A program made the translations under genes and the position numbers. Positions 23,816 to 32,785 of a DNA stretch of 64,000 bases are shown in pieces (within the stretch, counting starts at the first letter, position 1; each line of letters begins with the position of its first letter). The notes under the pieces were generated by a model. It worked only from the letters and a program-made list of their open reading frames with translations. It had not been told where the DNA came from and ran no database searches. Source of the DNA: an uncultured Oscillospiraceae bacterium (GTDB taxonomy: Bacteria > Bacillota > Clostridia > Oscillospirales > Oscillospiraceae); NCBI GenBank assembly GCA_950075865.1, contig CATMVA010000011.1, positions 1-64,000 of the forward strand, in the 5' to 3' direction.

Positions 23816-25444
23816 TTGGCTAACGAACAGAAAAAAAGTACCTTCTTCGGGGGGGTCGCCATCCTGGCTATGGGCGTGGTGGTGGTCAAGATCATCGGCG
23901 CTCTCTACAAGATCCCCCTGGCCAACATTCTGGGGGAGGAGGGCAACGGCTACTTCATGTCGGCCTACAGCATCTATTCGGTGCTGCTGACCATCTCCAC
24001 AGGAGGCCTGCCCGTGGCCCTGTCCAAGTCGGTGTCCGAGGCCCACGCCCTGGGGCGGGTCAACCAGGAGAGGCAGATCTTCCGGGTGGGCTTTGCCTCC
24101 TTCTTCTGCCTGGGGCTTGTAAGCTGTCTCATCATGCTTTTCGGCGCAGGGGCTATCACCGAGCTCCAGGGAAACAGCGGGGCCAAGTATGCCGCCCTGA
24201 CCCTGGCGCCCGCCGTCTTTTTCGTGTGCTGTGTCTCCTCCATCCGGGGCTACGCCCAGGGGCAGGGGAACATGGTGCCCACCTCGGTCTCCCAGATCAT
24301 CGAGGCCCTGGGCAAGCTGGTCATCGGACTGGCCTGCGCCTCCCTCTTTTTCCAATTTGCCGACAAGGCAGCCGCCTTCCCCCTCTACGCCGGAGGGGAG
24401 CCCCTCCAGCTTTCGGCGGCAGGGGCCATCCTGGGGGTGACGGTGGGGTCGGGGCTCTCCTTGGCCTACCTCGTTGTCTCCCACACCCGGCGGAGCCGGC
24501 TGGACACCCGGAAGGGCTCTGACCGGGCCGAGGAGGGCGGGGCCATCCTCAAAAAGCTGGTCCAGGTGGCCATCCCCATCACCATCAGCGCCTCGGTGGT
24601 GCCCATCGTCAATTTCATCGACTCGGCCATCGTGCAGAACCGACTCCAGGACGCGTTGGCCCTGGCCGAGAGGGAGGCCAGCAGCCTCTACGGCAACTAC
24701 TCGGCGGTCACCAACCTGTACGCCCTGCCCTCGGCCCTCATCGCACCCTTCACCGCCGCCCTGATCCCCGCCATCGCGGCGGCCACCGCCCGCAGGCAGG
24801 AGAAGGAGGCCGCCCATGTCTCGGAATCGGCCCTACGGGTGGCCATGCTGCTGGCCTGTCCCATGGGATTCGGGCTTTCCGCCCTGTCCACCCCCATCGT
24901 CCAGATGCTCTACCCGGGCTACCGGGCCGAGATCGCCGGGCCCATCCTGATGATCCTGGGCATCACCTCCATCGCCACCTGCGTCATGCTACTGTGCAAT
25001 TCCATCCTCCAGGCCTCCAACTTCGTGAACCTGCCCATTCTGGTCATCGCGGTGGGCGGCGTTCTGAAACTGGTCGTGAACTACGTTCTGGTGGGCATTG
25101 AGTCCATCAACGTGCTGGGGGCCGCCGTGGGCACCGCCTGCTGCTTCGGCACGGCCGCCATTCTGGACCTGCTGCTGATCCGCAGGGCCCTGCCCTCTCC
25201 CCCCTCCTACCGGCGGGTCTTTGTGAAGCCGCTCATCGCGTCGGCGGTCATGGGGCTTGGGGCCTGGGCCGTTCAGGGGCTGTTCGCCCCCATTGTGGGC
25301 AACACCCTGTCCACCATTTTGGGGGTCATGACGGGCGTTGTGATCTATCTGGCCCTGGTGCTGGCCCTCCGGGCTATCTCCAAGGAGGACCTTTCCCTCA
25401 TGCCCAAGGGGGACAAAATCGCAAAAATCCTGAAAATTCAATAA
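23816..25444 (+). CDS. Oligosaccharide flippase, SpoVB/YabM-like (MATE/MVF superfamily)
   Basis: 542 residues with about 14 hydrophobic segments. The opening GGVAILAMGVVVVKIIGALYKIPLANILGEEGNGYF and the IRGYAQGQGNMVPTSVSQIIE block are typical of the SpoVB/YabM/YkvU flippases that move lipid-linked cell-wall precursors. The start is a TTG at 23816 with GGAAAGG upstream; no better in-frame start exists nearby. It precedes mazG, HU and rqcP, a gene order related to yabM-yabN-yabO of Bacillus. Confidence 0.88.
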   Translation: MANEQKKSTFFGGVAILAMGVVVVKIIGALYKIPLANILGEEGNGYFMSAYSIYSVLLTISTGGLPVALSKSVSEAHALGRVNQERQIFRVGFASFFCLGLVSCLIMLFGAGAITELQGNSGAKYAALTLAPAVFFVCCVSSIRGYAQGQGNMVPTSVSQIIEALGKLVIGLACASLFFQFADKAAAFPLYAGGEPLQLSAAGAILGVTVGSGLSLAYLVVSHTRRSRLDTRKGSDRAEEGGAILKKLVQVAIPITISASVVPIVNFIDSAIVQNRLQDALALAEREASSLYGNYSAVTNLYALPSALIAPFTAALIPAIAAATARRQEKEAAHVSESALRVAMLLACPMGFGLSALSTPIVQMLYPGYRAEIAGPILMILGITSIATCVMLLCNSILQASNFVNLPILVIAVGGVLKLVVNYVLVGIESINVLGAAVGTACCFGTAAILDLLLIRRALPSPPSYRRVFVKPLIASAVMGLGAWAVQGLFAPIVGNTLSTILGVMTGVVIYLALVLALRAISKEDLSLMPKGDKIAKILKIQ

Positions 25445-25481
25445 TTTTTTGCTCTTACCCTCTTGAATTGCGAGGTAAAGT

Positions 25482-26270
25482 ATGGTAGATTTTATACAGA
25501 AGGATCACTACAGTGTCCGTGATCTGGCAACGATCGTCTCCATCCTGCGCTCCCCCGGGGGTTGTCCCTGGGACGGGGAGCAGACCCACCTCTCCCTCCG
25601 CCGGGAGCTGCTGGAGGAATGCTGTGAGGCCATCGAGGCAATCAACGAGTCTGACCCTGAGCACCTGAAGGAGGAGCTGGGGGACGTGCTTCTCCAGGTG
25701 GTGTTCCATGCCGACATTGAGAAGGACGCGGGACGGTTCGATCTGGACGACGTGGCCGACGGGATCTGCAAGAAAATGATTTTCCGCCACCCACATGTGT
25801 TCGGGGACGTGAAGGTCTCGGGCACCGGGGAGGTCCTCTCCAACTGGGAGGAGCTCAAGCGGAAGGAGAAGCACCAGGAGAGCTATACCGACACCCTCAA
25901 TTCGGTGGCCCGGACCCTGCCGGGGCTGTGGCGGGCCGAAAAGGTGCAGAAAAAGGCGAAAAAGGCCGGCTTCGACTGGGGGGAATGTTCCCCCGCGATG
26001 GACAAGCTATCCGAGGAGCTGGGCGAGCTCCGGGAGGCCATCGAAGATGGCTCCAACATCGCCGAGGAGTTGGGGGACCTGCTCTTTGCCGCGGTGAATG
26101 TGTCCCGGTTCGTCGATGTGGATCCCGAGGAGGCCCTGAATGGGGCCACCGAAAAATTCATCTCCCGCTTCGCCAAGGTGGAGCAGATGGCCCGGGAATC
26201 GGGCCGGGATATGGCTCAGATGAGCCTGGAGGAGCTGGAAGAGCTCTGGGAGATGGCAAAAAGGACTTAA
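25482..26270 (+). CDS. mazG: Nucleoside triphosphate pyrophosphohydrolase (MazG/YabN-like)
   Basis: 262 residues with two MazG-type domains. The first has LRRELLEECCEAIEAI and EELGDVLLQVVFHADI, the second has LSEELGELREAIEDG and EELGDLLFAAVNV. The ExxE..ExxD acidic metal ligands are present in both repeats. It hydrolyses NTPs or dNTPs to monophosphates as housecleaning. The B. subtilis homologue YabN carries an extra N-terminal methylase domain, which is absent here. Confidence 0.92.
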   Translation: MVDFIQKDHYSVRDLATIVSILRSPGGCPWDGEQTHLSLRRELLEECCEAIEAINESDPEHLKEELGDVLLQVVFHADIEKDAGRFDLDDVADGICKKMIFRHPHVFGDVKVSGTGEVLSNWEELKRKEKHQESYTDTLNSVARTLPGLWRAEKVQKKAKKAGFDWGECSPAMDKLSEELGELREAIEDGSNIAEELGDLLFAAVNVSRFVDVDPEEALNGATEKFISRFAKVEQMARESGRDMAQMSLEELEELWEMAKRT

Positions 26271-26333
26271 CGGCCCTTTGGCCTTAAGTATACAGGCGGG
26301 TGACCGCCAATAGATTAATAGGAGGAATTCCCC

Positions 26334-26609
26334 ATGAACAAAGCTGAACTCATCGCCGCTGCCGCCGAAAAGGCCGAGCTGTCCAAGAAGGACACCGAGG
26401 CCGCCGTCAACGCCATTGTCGACGTTATCACCGAGGCCCTGAAGAAGGGTGACAAGGTCCAGCTGGTCGGCTTCGGCTCTTTCGAGACCCGTCCCCGCGC
26501 TGCCCGCGTTGGCCGCAACCCCAAGACCAAGGAGCCCATCAAGATCCCCGCTTCCAAGGTCCCCGCTTTCAAGCCCGGCAAGGCTCTGAAGGACACTGTG
26601 GCGAAATAA
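26334..26609 (+). CDS. hup: HU family DNA-binding protein
   Basis: 91 residues, full-length HU with the [20 protein letters not shown] arm that inserts into the minor groove and C-terminal [18 protein letters not shown]. It shapes the nucleoid as a homodimer. A clear GGAGG ribosome binding site and its own terminator indicate high expression. It is inserted between the mazG and rqcP genes, which adjoin in Bacillus. Confidence 0.97.
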   Translation: MNKAELIAAAAEKAELSKKDTEAAVNAIVDVITEALKKGDKVQLVGFGSFETRPRAARVGRNPKTKEPIKIPASKVPAFKPGKALKDTVAK

Positions 26610-26624
26610 TTTTTCCCGCAAAAC

Positions 26625-26660
26625 AAAAACGGCTCCGGAATTTTCCGGAGCCGTTTTTTT
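26625..26660 (+). terminator. Intrinsic terminator after hup
   Basis: A GGCTCCGG / CCGGAGCC stem extended by A/T pairs and followed by seven T residues. Confidence 0.9.
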
Positions 26661-26727
26661 GCCCTTTCCTTTGGGGAGAAAAGGGTGTATAATGACCTCA
26701 AATCACAGCTTTCAGGAGGAAACTGTC

Positions 26728-26970
26728 ATGCGGTTGGATAAATGGCTCAAGCTCTCGCGCTTAATCAAACGGCGCACCGTGGCCAACGAGGCCTGCGACG
26801 CGGGCAAGGTCACCGTGGGTGGCCGGGCGGTGAAAGCCTCCTACGACGTGAAGCCAGGCGATGTGCTCTCACTCACCTTCGGGGAACGGACCACCACGGT
26901 GAAGGTTCTCTCGGTCCAGGAGATCGTGGGCAAGGCCGACGCCGCGGGGATGTACGAGGAGGTCAGGTAA
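26728..26970 (+). CDS. rqcP: RNA-binding S4 domain protein RqcP (YabO)
   Basis: 80 residues, a single S4 domain: MRLDKWLKLSRLIKRRTVANEACDAGKVTVGGRAVKASYDVKPGD. RqcP works with RqcH in the ribosome quality-control step that adds alanine tails to stalled chains on 50S subunits. It starts at the ATG at 26728 with CAGGAGG upstream. The MazG-S4 association matches Bacillus yabN-yabO. Confidence 0.9.
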   Translation: MRLDKWLKLSRLIKRRTVANEACDAGKVTVGGRAVKASYDVKPGDVLSLTFGERTTTVKVLSVQEIVGKADAAGMYEEVR

Positions 26971-26973
26971 AAG

Positions 26974-27009
26974 AAGATCCCGGACGCTTTCGCGTCCGGG
27001 ATCTTTTTT
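26974..27009. terminator. Bidirectional intrinsic terminator
   Basis: A perfect 14-bp stem (26974-26987 with 26992-27005), loop TTTC, with a T run on the plus strand. It separates rqcP from the convergent flavocytochrome gene. Confidence 0.88.
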
Positions 27010-27029
27010 ATTGCGTTCCGGTCAGGCGC

Positions 27030-28957
27030 TCATTTCGCGGCAGCGGCGGTGGCGCCGGCGATCTTGCCGAAGGTCAGGGCGTCGGGCACGGCGTTGCCGC
27101 CCACCCGGTTGGTGCCGTGGATACCGCCGGTGACCTCGCCGGCGGCGTAGAGGCCCTCGATGACCTCACCGCTGGTGTTCAGCACCTGGGCGCTGCCATT
27201 GATCTCCAGGCCGCCCATGGTGTGGTGGACGCAGGGGGTGAAGGCCACGGCGTAGAAGGGGCCTTCCTCGATGGTGTTCTCCCAGAGGGTACGGCCGAAC
27301 TCGTCGGGCTTGCCGGCCTTCACCAGATCGTTGAACTCGGCAATGGTGGCCTCCAGAGCGTCGGCGGGGACGCCGATGATCCCGGCCAGCTCGGCCAGGG
27401 TCTCGCCGCGGGAGATCATGCCGTAGGCCACCTGGCCATCCAGAGCGGCCTGGGCCATGCGAAGGGTGGCCTCCTTGTTGTCGCAGATGCCGTAGAAGGT
27501 CTGGTTGGTCTGGGCCAGAGCGCCGGCGGCCAGCACGTCACGACGGCCGTCCTCGGCCACATAGCGCTTGCCCTCCTGGTTGACAAAGGCGGTGCTGTTG
27601 ACATAGCCGGAGATACCGCCGCCCGAGACCGAGTTCAGGGGCATCAGCTGGATCCAGCCCATACCCACCAGGTTGGCGTCCACGCCCAGTCCCATGGTGA
27701 TGCCGTCGCCGGTGGCGCCGGGGGTGTTGTTGGTGCCCAGCTTGTCAATGTTCTCCCACTTGTTGCCTTCCTCGTTGTACTTGGTGCGCATCTCCACGTT
27801 GGCAGCGAAGCCGCCGGTGGCCAGGATCACGCCCTTGTTGGCGGTGACGGTCACGCTCTCGCCGTTGGCGTTGGTGAGGACGGCGCCGGTGACCTTGCCA
27901 TTGGAGTTGACCAGGCTCTCGGCCTTGGTGTCCAGGAAGATCTGGACATTGGCGGCCCGGGCGGCGTTCTCCAGGGCAGCCACGATCTGAGCGCCGCTGG
28001 CATCGGGAGTGGTCTGATGAGACCGGTTCCACAGGGCGCCCACCACGGTGCTCACCTCGTCGGACCAGTTGACCCCGTTTTCGGTCAGCCAGTGGAGGGT
28101 ATCCAAGGTGTTGGTGGTCAGGGTGCGGATCTGGGACACGTTGCCCAGGTAGTCGCCGGCATCCAGGGTCTGGAGGGCGTGCCACTCGGGGGAGTCAAAG
28201 AGGTTGGTCCGGCCCGAGGTCTTGTACTCGTCCCACTGCTTCTGGACGTCGGCCTTCAGGGCGGCGTGCTCCTCGCTCACGTCCTCATGGGCCAGGAGGT
28301 TCTCCACAGTGGTGGAGAGAGACTCGGTCATGGGGTTGCTGGCCTGACCCTCGGGGTCATAGGTGTTGAAGGCACCGCCGCAGCGGAAGGTGTTGCCGCC
28401 CAGGGCGGCCAGCTTCTCCACCAGGATGACGCTGGCGCCGTTCTGAGCCGCGGACAGGGCGGCCGACAGGCCGGCACCACCGCCGCCCACCACCAGAACG
28501 TCCACGGTGGTGCTCTGGAGGCCTTCCACCGTCTTCTCCCCGGCGGGAGCGGCCTTCAGGGCCTCCACATCGCCGCCGGCCTGGGTCACGCAGTCGGCCA
28601 CGGCGTTCAGGATAGCCTCGGAAGTGAGGGTGGCACCCGACACGGCGTCCACGCCCAGGCTCTGGTACTCCACGATGGCGCCGGGGATGGTCTCGATGGC
28701 GGGGTCGCTGATGCCGCCGGTCTCGGCGTGCTCCACGATCTCCACCTTCTCAATGGCGTCGGCGGTAAAGGTGACCGACACCTTCACCGGGCCGTTTCTG
28801 CCGTCGGCGCTGGCCTCGTAAGTGCCGGCCTTGTAGGCGCCCTGCTGGGCTTCAGGGCTGGGGCTGGGCTGCTCGCTCTCCTTGCTGGCAGGGCTCCCGC
28901 AGCTGGACAGGAGCAGAGCCGCGCAGAGCGTCAGCGCCGCAAGTCTTCTCTTTTCAT
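27030..28957 (-). CDS. Flavocytochrome-type FAD reductase lipoprotein (fumarate/urocanate reductase-like) with start-proximal frameshift
   Basis: The intact frame (27030 to the GTG at 28787 and open upstream) encodes an FMN-binding domain with the covalent-flavin-type motif SGATLTSEAIL, then an FAD_binding_2 domain (VLVVGGGGAGLSAALSAAQNGASVILVEK), and ends in the TGGIHGTNRVGGNAVPDAL block of fumarate and urocanate reductases. In the same frame, upstream of 28787, lies a lipoprotein signal peptide (RRLAALTLCAALLLSSC). Its only plausible start, the ATG at 28957 with AAGGAG, is out of frame by one base: ATG is followed by four A residues where five would restore the frame. Either a sequencing error, a real mutation, or phase variation. 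Active sites look intact. Confidence 0.8.
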
Positions 28958-29007
28958 ACTGTTTTGACTCCTTATGATTCGCAAAAGCTGTTGGCTTTCC
29001 TTCCCTT

Positions 29008-30927
29008 TTATACCATCAGTTCACAGACCAGGCGGGTGTACGCCGCCATATCCTCCACGGGGAGGCCGGCCAGGAGGAGGGCTTGGTCGTAGAGCAGTTC
29101 GGCATATTTTTTCGCCTTGTCAGGGTCCTGGGCTACCGCCATCGAGAGGGCAGAATAGGCCGGGGAATCGGCGTTGAGCTCCAGCACCCGCTGGGCCTTC
29201 ATATACGGGGCCTCGGCCCCGCCCACCTTCTGGAAGTATTTTTCCATCTCCAGGGACATGGGGCCCTCGGCGGAGAGGCAGACCGCCCCGGAGCGCAGCA
29301 TTTTGGAAATGCGCACGTCGAAGACCTTGTCCCCCAAGGTCTCCTTCACGAAGTCCAGCACGGACTTGTTGGCCTCGGACTTCTTCTCGCTCTCGGCCTT
29401 CTCCTCCTCGCTCTCGGGGAGAGCGTCCGGGGAGGCGGCGTCCTTGAAAGGCTTGTCCAGATACTTCATGAGGGTCTGGGCCACGAACTCGTCCACCTCA
29501 TCGGTGAAGTAGAGGATCTCGTACCCCTTGTCCAGCACCCGCTCGGCCTGAGGCAGAGACTTGGCCATCTCCACGCTCTCGGCGCAGAGGTAGAAGATGG
29601 CCTCCTGGCCCTCCTTCATCCGCGCCACATACTCGCTGAGGGTGGTCAGCTCTTCCCCTGCCGAGGAGGGGAACATGAGCAGGTCCTGGAGGACCTCCTT
29701 CTTGGCCCCGTAGCTGTTCACCGTACCGTACTTGAGCTGCCGGGCAAAGCCCTTCCAGAACTTCAGGTACTTCTCCCGGTCCTCCTTCTGAAGCTTGAGG
29801 AGCTCGGCCTTCACCTTTTTCTCCACGTTGCTCTCGATGATGTGGAGGGCACGGGTGTGCTGGAGGGTCTCCCGGGAGATGTTGAGGGGCAGATCGGCGG
29901 TGTCCACCACGCCCTTGACGAAGGAGAAGTGGTCGGGGACCACGTCGGGGCACTTGTCCATGATGAGGACCCCGGAGGAGTAGAGCTGGAGGCCCTTCTC
30001 GTAGTCCTTGGAGTAGTAGTCGTAGGGGGCGCGGGAGGGGACGAAGAGGAGGGCCTTGTACTCCAGCTGGCCCTCCACCGAGGTGGGGATCACGCAGAGG
30101 GGTTCTTCCCAGTCGCCGAACTTCTCCCGGTAGAACTGGTTGTATTCCTCGGGCTTGACCTTACCCTTGGGCCGCTGCCACAGGGGGACCATGGAGTTGA
30201 GGGTCTCCTCCTCGGTGTAGGTCTCGTACTCAGGCTTGTAGTCCTCCCCGGCGTCGGCGGGCTTCTCCTTCTGGCGGGACTTGGTGACCTCCATGCGGAT
30301 GGGAGTGTGGACGTAGTCGGAATACTTTTTCACCAGCTCCTGAAGGCGGTAGTCCTCCAGATACTCGCTGAACTTGTCCTCGTCGGTGTCAGGCTTGAGA
30401 TGAAGGATCACGTCGGTACCCACGCGCTCCTTCCCGCAGGGTTCCACGGTGTAGCCGTCGGCCCCGTCGGACTTCCACTCCCAGGCCTCGTCGGTGCCGT
30501 AGGCCCGGGAGCGGACCACCACCCGGTCGGCCACCATGAAGGCCGAGTAGAAGCCCACGCCAAACTGGCCGATAATGTCCACGTTCCTGGCGCCCTTCTC
30601 GGCCTTGTCCATCTCCTGCTTGAACTGGAGGGATCCGCTTTTGGCTATGGTGCCCAGGTTTTGCTCCAGTTCCTCCTTCGTCATGCCAATGCCGTTGTCG
30701 CTGACCGTCAGGGTGCGCGCGGCCTTGTCCACCGTCAGCTGGATGCGGAAGTCCTTCCGCTTGATACCCACCTTGTCGTCGGTGAGGGCCTTGTAGCTGA
30801 GCTTGTCCACCGCGTCGCTGGCATTGGAGATCAGCTCCCGCAGGAAGATCTCCCGGTTGGTGTAGATGGAGTTGATCATCAGGTCCAGAAGTCGCTTGGA
30901 TTCCGCTTTGAACTGCTTTTTTGCCAT
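29008..30927 (-). CDS. htpG: Molecular chaperone HtpG (Hsp90)
   Basis: 639 residues, complete. The N-terminal GHKL ATPase shows LRELISNASDAVDKL, DNGIGMTKEEL and GQFGVGFYSAFMVADRV, followed by the middle domain with ISRETLQHTRALHII and a C-terminal dimerisation domain. It folds client proteins under stress. Its promoter carries a perfect CIRCE box, so HrcA repression and heat induction are expected. Confidence 0.97.
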   Translation of the reverse strand: MAKKQFKAESKRLLDLMINSIYTNREIFLRELISNASDAVDKLSYKALTDDKVGIKRKDFRIQLTVDKAARTLTVSDNGIGMTKEELEQNLGTIAKSGSLQFKQEMDKAEKGARNVDIIGQFGVGFYSAFMVADRVVVRSRAYGTDEAWEWKSDGADGYTVEPCGKERVGTDVILHLKPDTDEDKFSEYLEDYRLQELVKKYSDYVHTPIRMEVTKSRQKEKPADAGEDYKPEYETYTEEETLNSMVPLWQRPKGKVKPEEYNQFYREKFGDWEEPLCVIPTSVEGQLEYKALLFVPSRAPYDYYSKDYEKGLQLYSSGVLIMDKCPDVVPDHFSFVKGVVDTADLPLNISRETLQHTRALHIIESNVEKKVKAELLKLQKEDREKYLKFWKGFARQLKYGTVNSYGAKKEVLQDLLMFPSSAGEELTTLSEYVARMKEGQEAIFYLCAESVEMAKSLPQAERVLDKGYEILYFTDEVDEFVAQTLMKYLDKPFKDAASPDALPESEEEKAESEKKSEANKSVLDFVKETLGDKVFDVRISKMLRSGAVCLSAEGPMSLEMEKYFQKVGGAEAPYMKAQRVLELNADSPAYSALSMAVAQDPDKAKKYAELLYDQALLLAGLPVEDMAAYTRLVCELMV

Positions 30928-30991
30928 GGGTCATGCCTCCGTATATAATAAATTTTTTGAAAACAAGGGTAGGCGCCTCAAAAGAACAGCG

Positions 30992-31018
30992 TTAGCACTC
31001 TCGATAAAAGAGTGCTAA
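30992..31018. promoter_or_regulatory. CIRCE operator (HrcA binding site)
   Basis: TTAGCACTC, nine bases, GAGTGCTAA: a perfect match to the CIRCE inverted repeat, just downstream of the htpG -10 box. In B. subtilis htpG is not a CIRCE gene, so HrcA control of htpG is a lineage difference. Confidence 0.95.
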
Positions 31019-31022
31019 CGCT

Positions 31023-31051
31023 ATGATAGACCCTATGGGAGAAAAAAGCAA
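31023..31051 (-). promoter_or_regulatory. htpG promoter
   Basis: On the minus strand TTGCTT (31046-31051) and TATCAT (31023-31028) are 17 bp apart, with CIRCE covering the predicted start site. Confidence 0.7.
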
Positions 31052-31128
31052 GTCCCTTCAAAAATTGTTTACAATTTATGTGTTCCTCTTCCCTTTTTTC
31101 TTTCTTGGAAAAATTCTGCTGCAACCTA

Positions 31129-31157
31129 TTGCACTCCGGGCCGCAACTTGTTACAAT
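31129..31157 (+). promoter_or_regulatory. Promoter of the TetR gene
   Basis: TTGCAC (31129-31134) and TACAAT (31152-31157) are 17 bp apart, about 36 bp before the ATG. Confidence 0.65.
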
Positions 31158-31192
31158 AAAATGGGAAGAATACTTTGGAAAGAAGGCGAAAT

Positions 31193-31855
31193 ATGGCGAT
31201 CTACAGCAATGGGATCAGCACCAAAGAGACCATTCTCCAGACCGCGCGCGAGCTCTTTTTTACCCAAGGTTACGAAACGACCACGACCCGCCAGATCTCC
31301 AGGCTGTCTCAGGCCAACCTGGGGCTGATCAAGTACCACTTTAACACCAAAGCCAATATCGGGCTCAACATTTATCAGGAGATCACGGACGCGCTGTCCG
31401 GCTGGGCCGACAACGTCAGCGACAATGACACCGAAAAGTTGCTCCTTGCCAATGCGGCTGAAATCAAGCTGGCCTTCAGCAGCCACGAGTTTGCCCGTTT
31501 CTATGCCGAGCTGTTTGAGGAGCCCCAGGTCATGGATCTTTACATGGAGGAGCTGGGGAAGGTCATCCCCAAGACCTATGTACCCAAGCGGCGGGTCATC
31601 GGCGCCGACCACACCCTCTTTATCCAGATCTGCCTGTCGGCCACCAAGGTCAACATCATCCACTATCTGGCCCCCCGGCCCGATCAGATCGACAACCTCT
31701 CCTTCTTTTTGATGGACTGTATCCAGCTCTACATCGAGCTGTTCAACCTGGAAAATATGGACGAGCTTCAGCAGCGGTGCCTGGCCTGTCTGGACCAATA
31801 CCATTTTTCCCTGAGCCCCGATATGACTCTGGAGATCACCAAAAAACCGGAATGA
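31193..31855 (+). CDS. TetR/AcrR family transcriptional regulator
   Basis: 220 residues. The N-terminal HTH is clear: TKETILQTARELFFTQGYETTTTRQISRLSQANLGLIKYHFNTK. The ligand-binding C-terminal domain is unassigned. The start at 31193 is chosen over a TTG six codons upstream because that TTG overlaps the ribosome binding site. It is convergent with the DUF4438/M29 operon and closest in the map to the peptide-use locus, so that locus or an unlinked target could be its regulon; no shared operator was found. Confidence 0.9.
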   Translation: MAIYSNGISTKETILQTARELFFTQGYETTTTRQISRLSQANLGLIKYHFNTKANIGLNIYQEITDALSGWADNVSDNDTEKLLLANAAEIKLAFSSHEFARFYAELFEEPQVMDLYMEELGKVIPKTYVPKRRVIGADHTLFIQICLSATKVNIIHYLAPRPDQIDNLSFFLMDCIQLYIELFNLENMDELQQRCLACLDQYHFSLSPDMTLEITKKPE

Positions 31856-31869
31856 CCCCGAAGACCAAG

Positions 31870-31906
31870 GAGGCCGGATGCGAACCGCATCCGGCCTCTT
31901 TTTTTA
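31870..31906 (+). terminator. Intrinsic terminator after the TetR gene
   Basis: A perfect 13-bp stem (31870-31882 with 31886-31898), loop AAC, then seven T residues. It touches the stop of the convergent DUF4438 gene. Confidence 0.88.
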
Positions 31907-32785
31907 TTTGCCGCAGTCTTTGACCCCCAGCCAATGGGCGATGTTGGCGCACTTGGTGAGCTTCCCTTCGATGAGGGGCTTGCGGCTGGTGAGCAGAATG
32001 GAGATGCCCGGGCCGTGACCAGGGCGGTAGGTATCCCCGTGGATCACCACGCCGATGGACACGGCGCCGGTCTTGTGGGCCCGGCCGTACACGTTCTCCT
32101 GGTCCTCCAGCAGGACGATATCGCCGAAGCGCAGGGTCTCCAGTCCGGTCTTGCGGACCCAGGCCCCATCTGATGTCATCACGTCGTAATCTCCCCGGAC
32201 GGTGTATCCAAAACCCTTGCCCGAGCCCATCATGCAGGAAGGGATCTTATGGGTCACGGGGACGATCAGCTTGCCGTCCTTCTCCTCGATGCCCATTTTG
32301 TTCAGCAGGTCGGGGTCCAGGTTGCGGGCCTCGATCTCCGGGTAGTCCAGCAGCTTCAGGCCGTAGCCCCAGCTTTTGACCAGGAACTGGTCGGTACAAG
32401 TCAGTTTCTCCAGGGTCTCGGGCGGGAAATAGAGCATCAGGTGCTCCGGGCCGCCGTGCTTGCCCGTGACGAAGCCGGTCGCACCCTTGGCCTCCCCAGT
32501 GACCACACGCACCGTGTTGCCGATGCAGGAATAGACACTGTAGGCGCCGTTGGCCGCGGGGGAAAGGTGGTTCCGGCTGGTGACACCGGGCTCCAGATGT
32601 TCGGCCCGCAGGCCCATACAGGGGTCGCCGATGTTGAAGTTATAGGTGATCCCTCCCATGGTGGTGGTGCCCTGGCCCACCCGCCAGTTGTCGGCGTTGA
32701 ACTCGCCGCCGTCGTGGGTCATACAGGGGTCCACCTCACCCTGGACGGCGATCATAGGGAGCAGGTCCTTGTTTGTCCGAATCAT
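31904..32785 (-). CDS. DUF4438 domain-containing protein (second copy)
   Basis: 293 residues. It resembles DUF4438 proteins, a family of unknown function made of beta-rich segments, with no signal peptide or membrane helix. It shares the opening MIRTNK-x-x-LP with the gene before it and aligns along its length, for example MGGITYNFNIGDPCMGLRAEHLEPGV against MGGVSYNYKLGDSCRALVGAHVQPGV. The ATG at 32785 overlaps the stop of the first copy by 4 bp (ATGA) and has GGAG 8 nt upstream. Association with M29 peptidase genes suggests a role in peptide handling, which is inference. Confidence 0.75.
   Translation of the reverse strand: MIRTNKDLLPMIAVQGEVDPCMTHDGGEFNADNWRVGQGTTTMGGITYNFNIGDPCMGLRAEHLEPGVTSRNHLSPAANGAYSVYSCIGNTVRVVTGEAKGATGFVTGKHGGPEHLMLYFPPETLEKLTCTDQFLVKSWGYGLKLLDYPEIEARNLDPDLLNKMGIEEKDGKLIVPVTHKIPSCMMGSGKGFGYTVRGDYDVMTSDGAWVRKTGLETLRFGDIVLLEDQENVYGRAHKTGAVSIGVVIHGDTYRPGHGPGISILLTSRKPLIEGKLTKCANIAHWLGVKDCGK

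Noticed and set aside
26293..26307. T-box or amino-acid riboswitch near GGTGACCGCC upstream of hup
   Set aside because: Only a short hairpin. The T-box sequence AGGGTGGNACCGCG was not found anywhere in the window.
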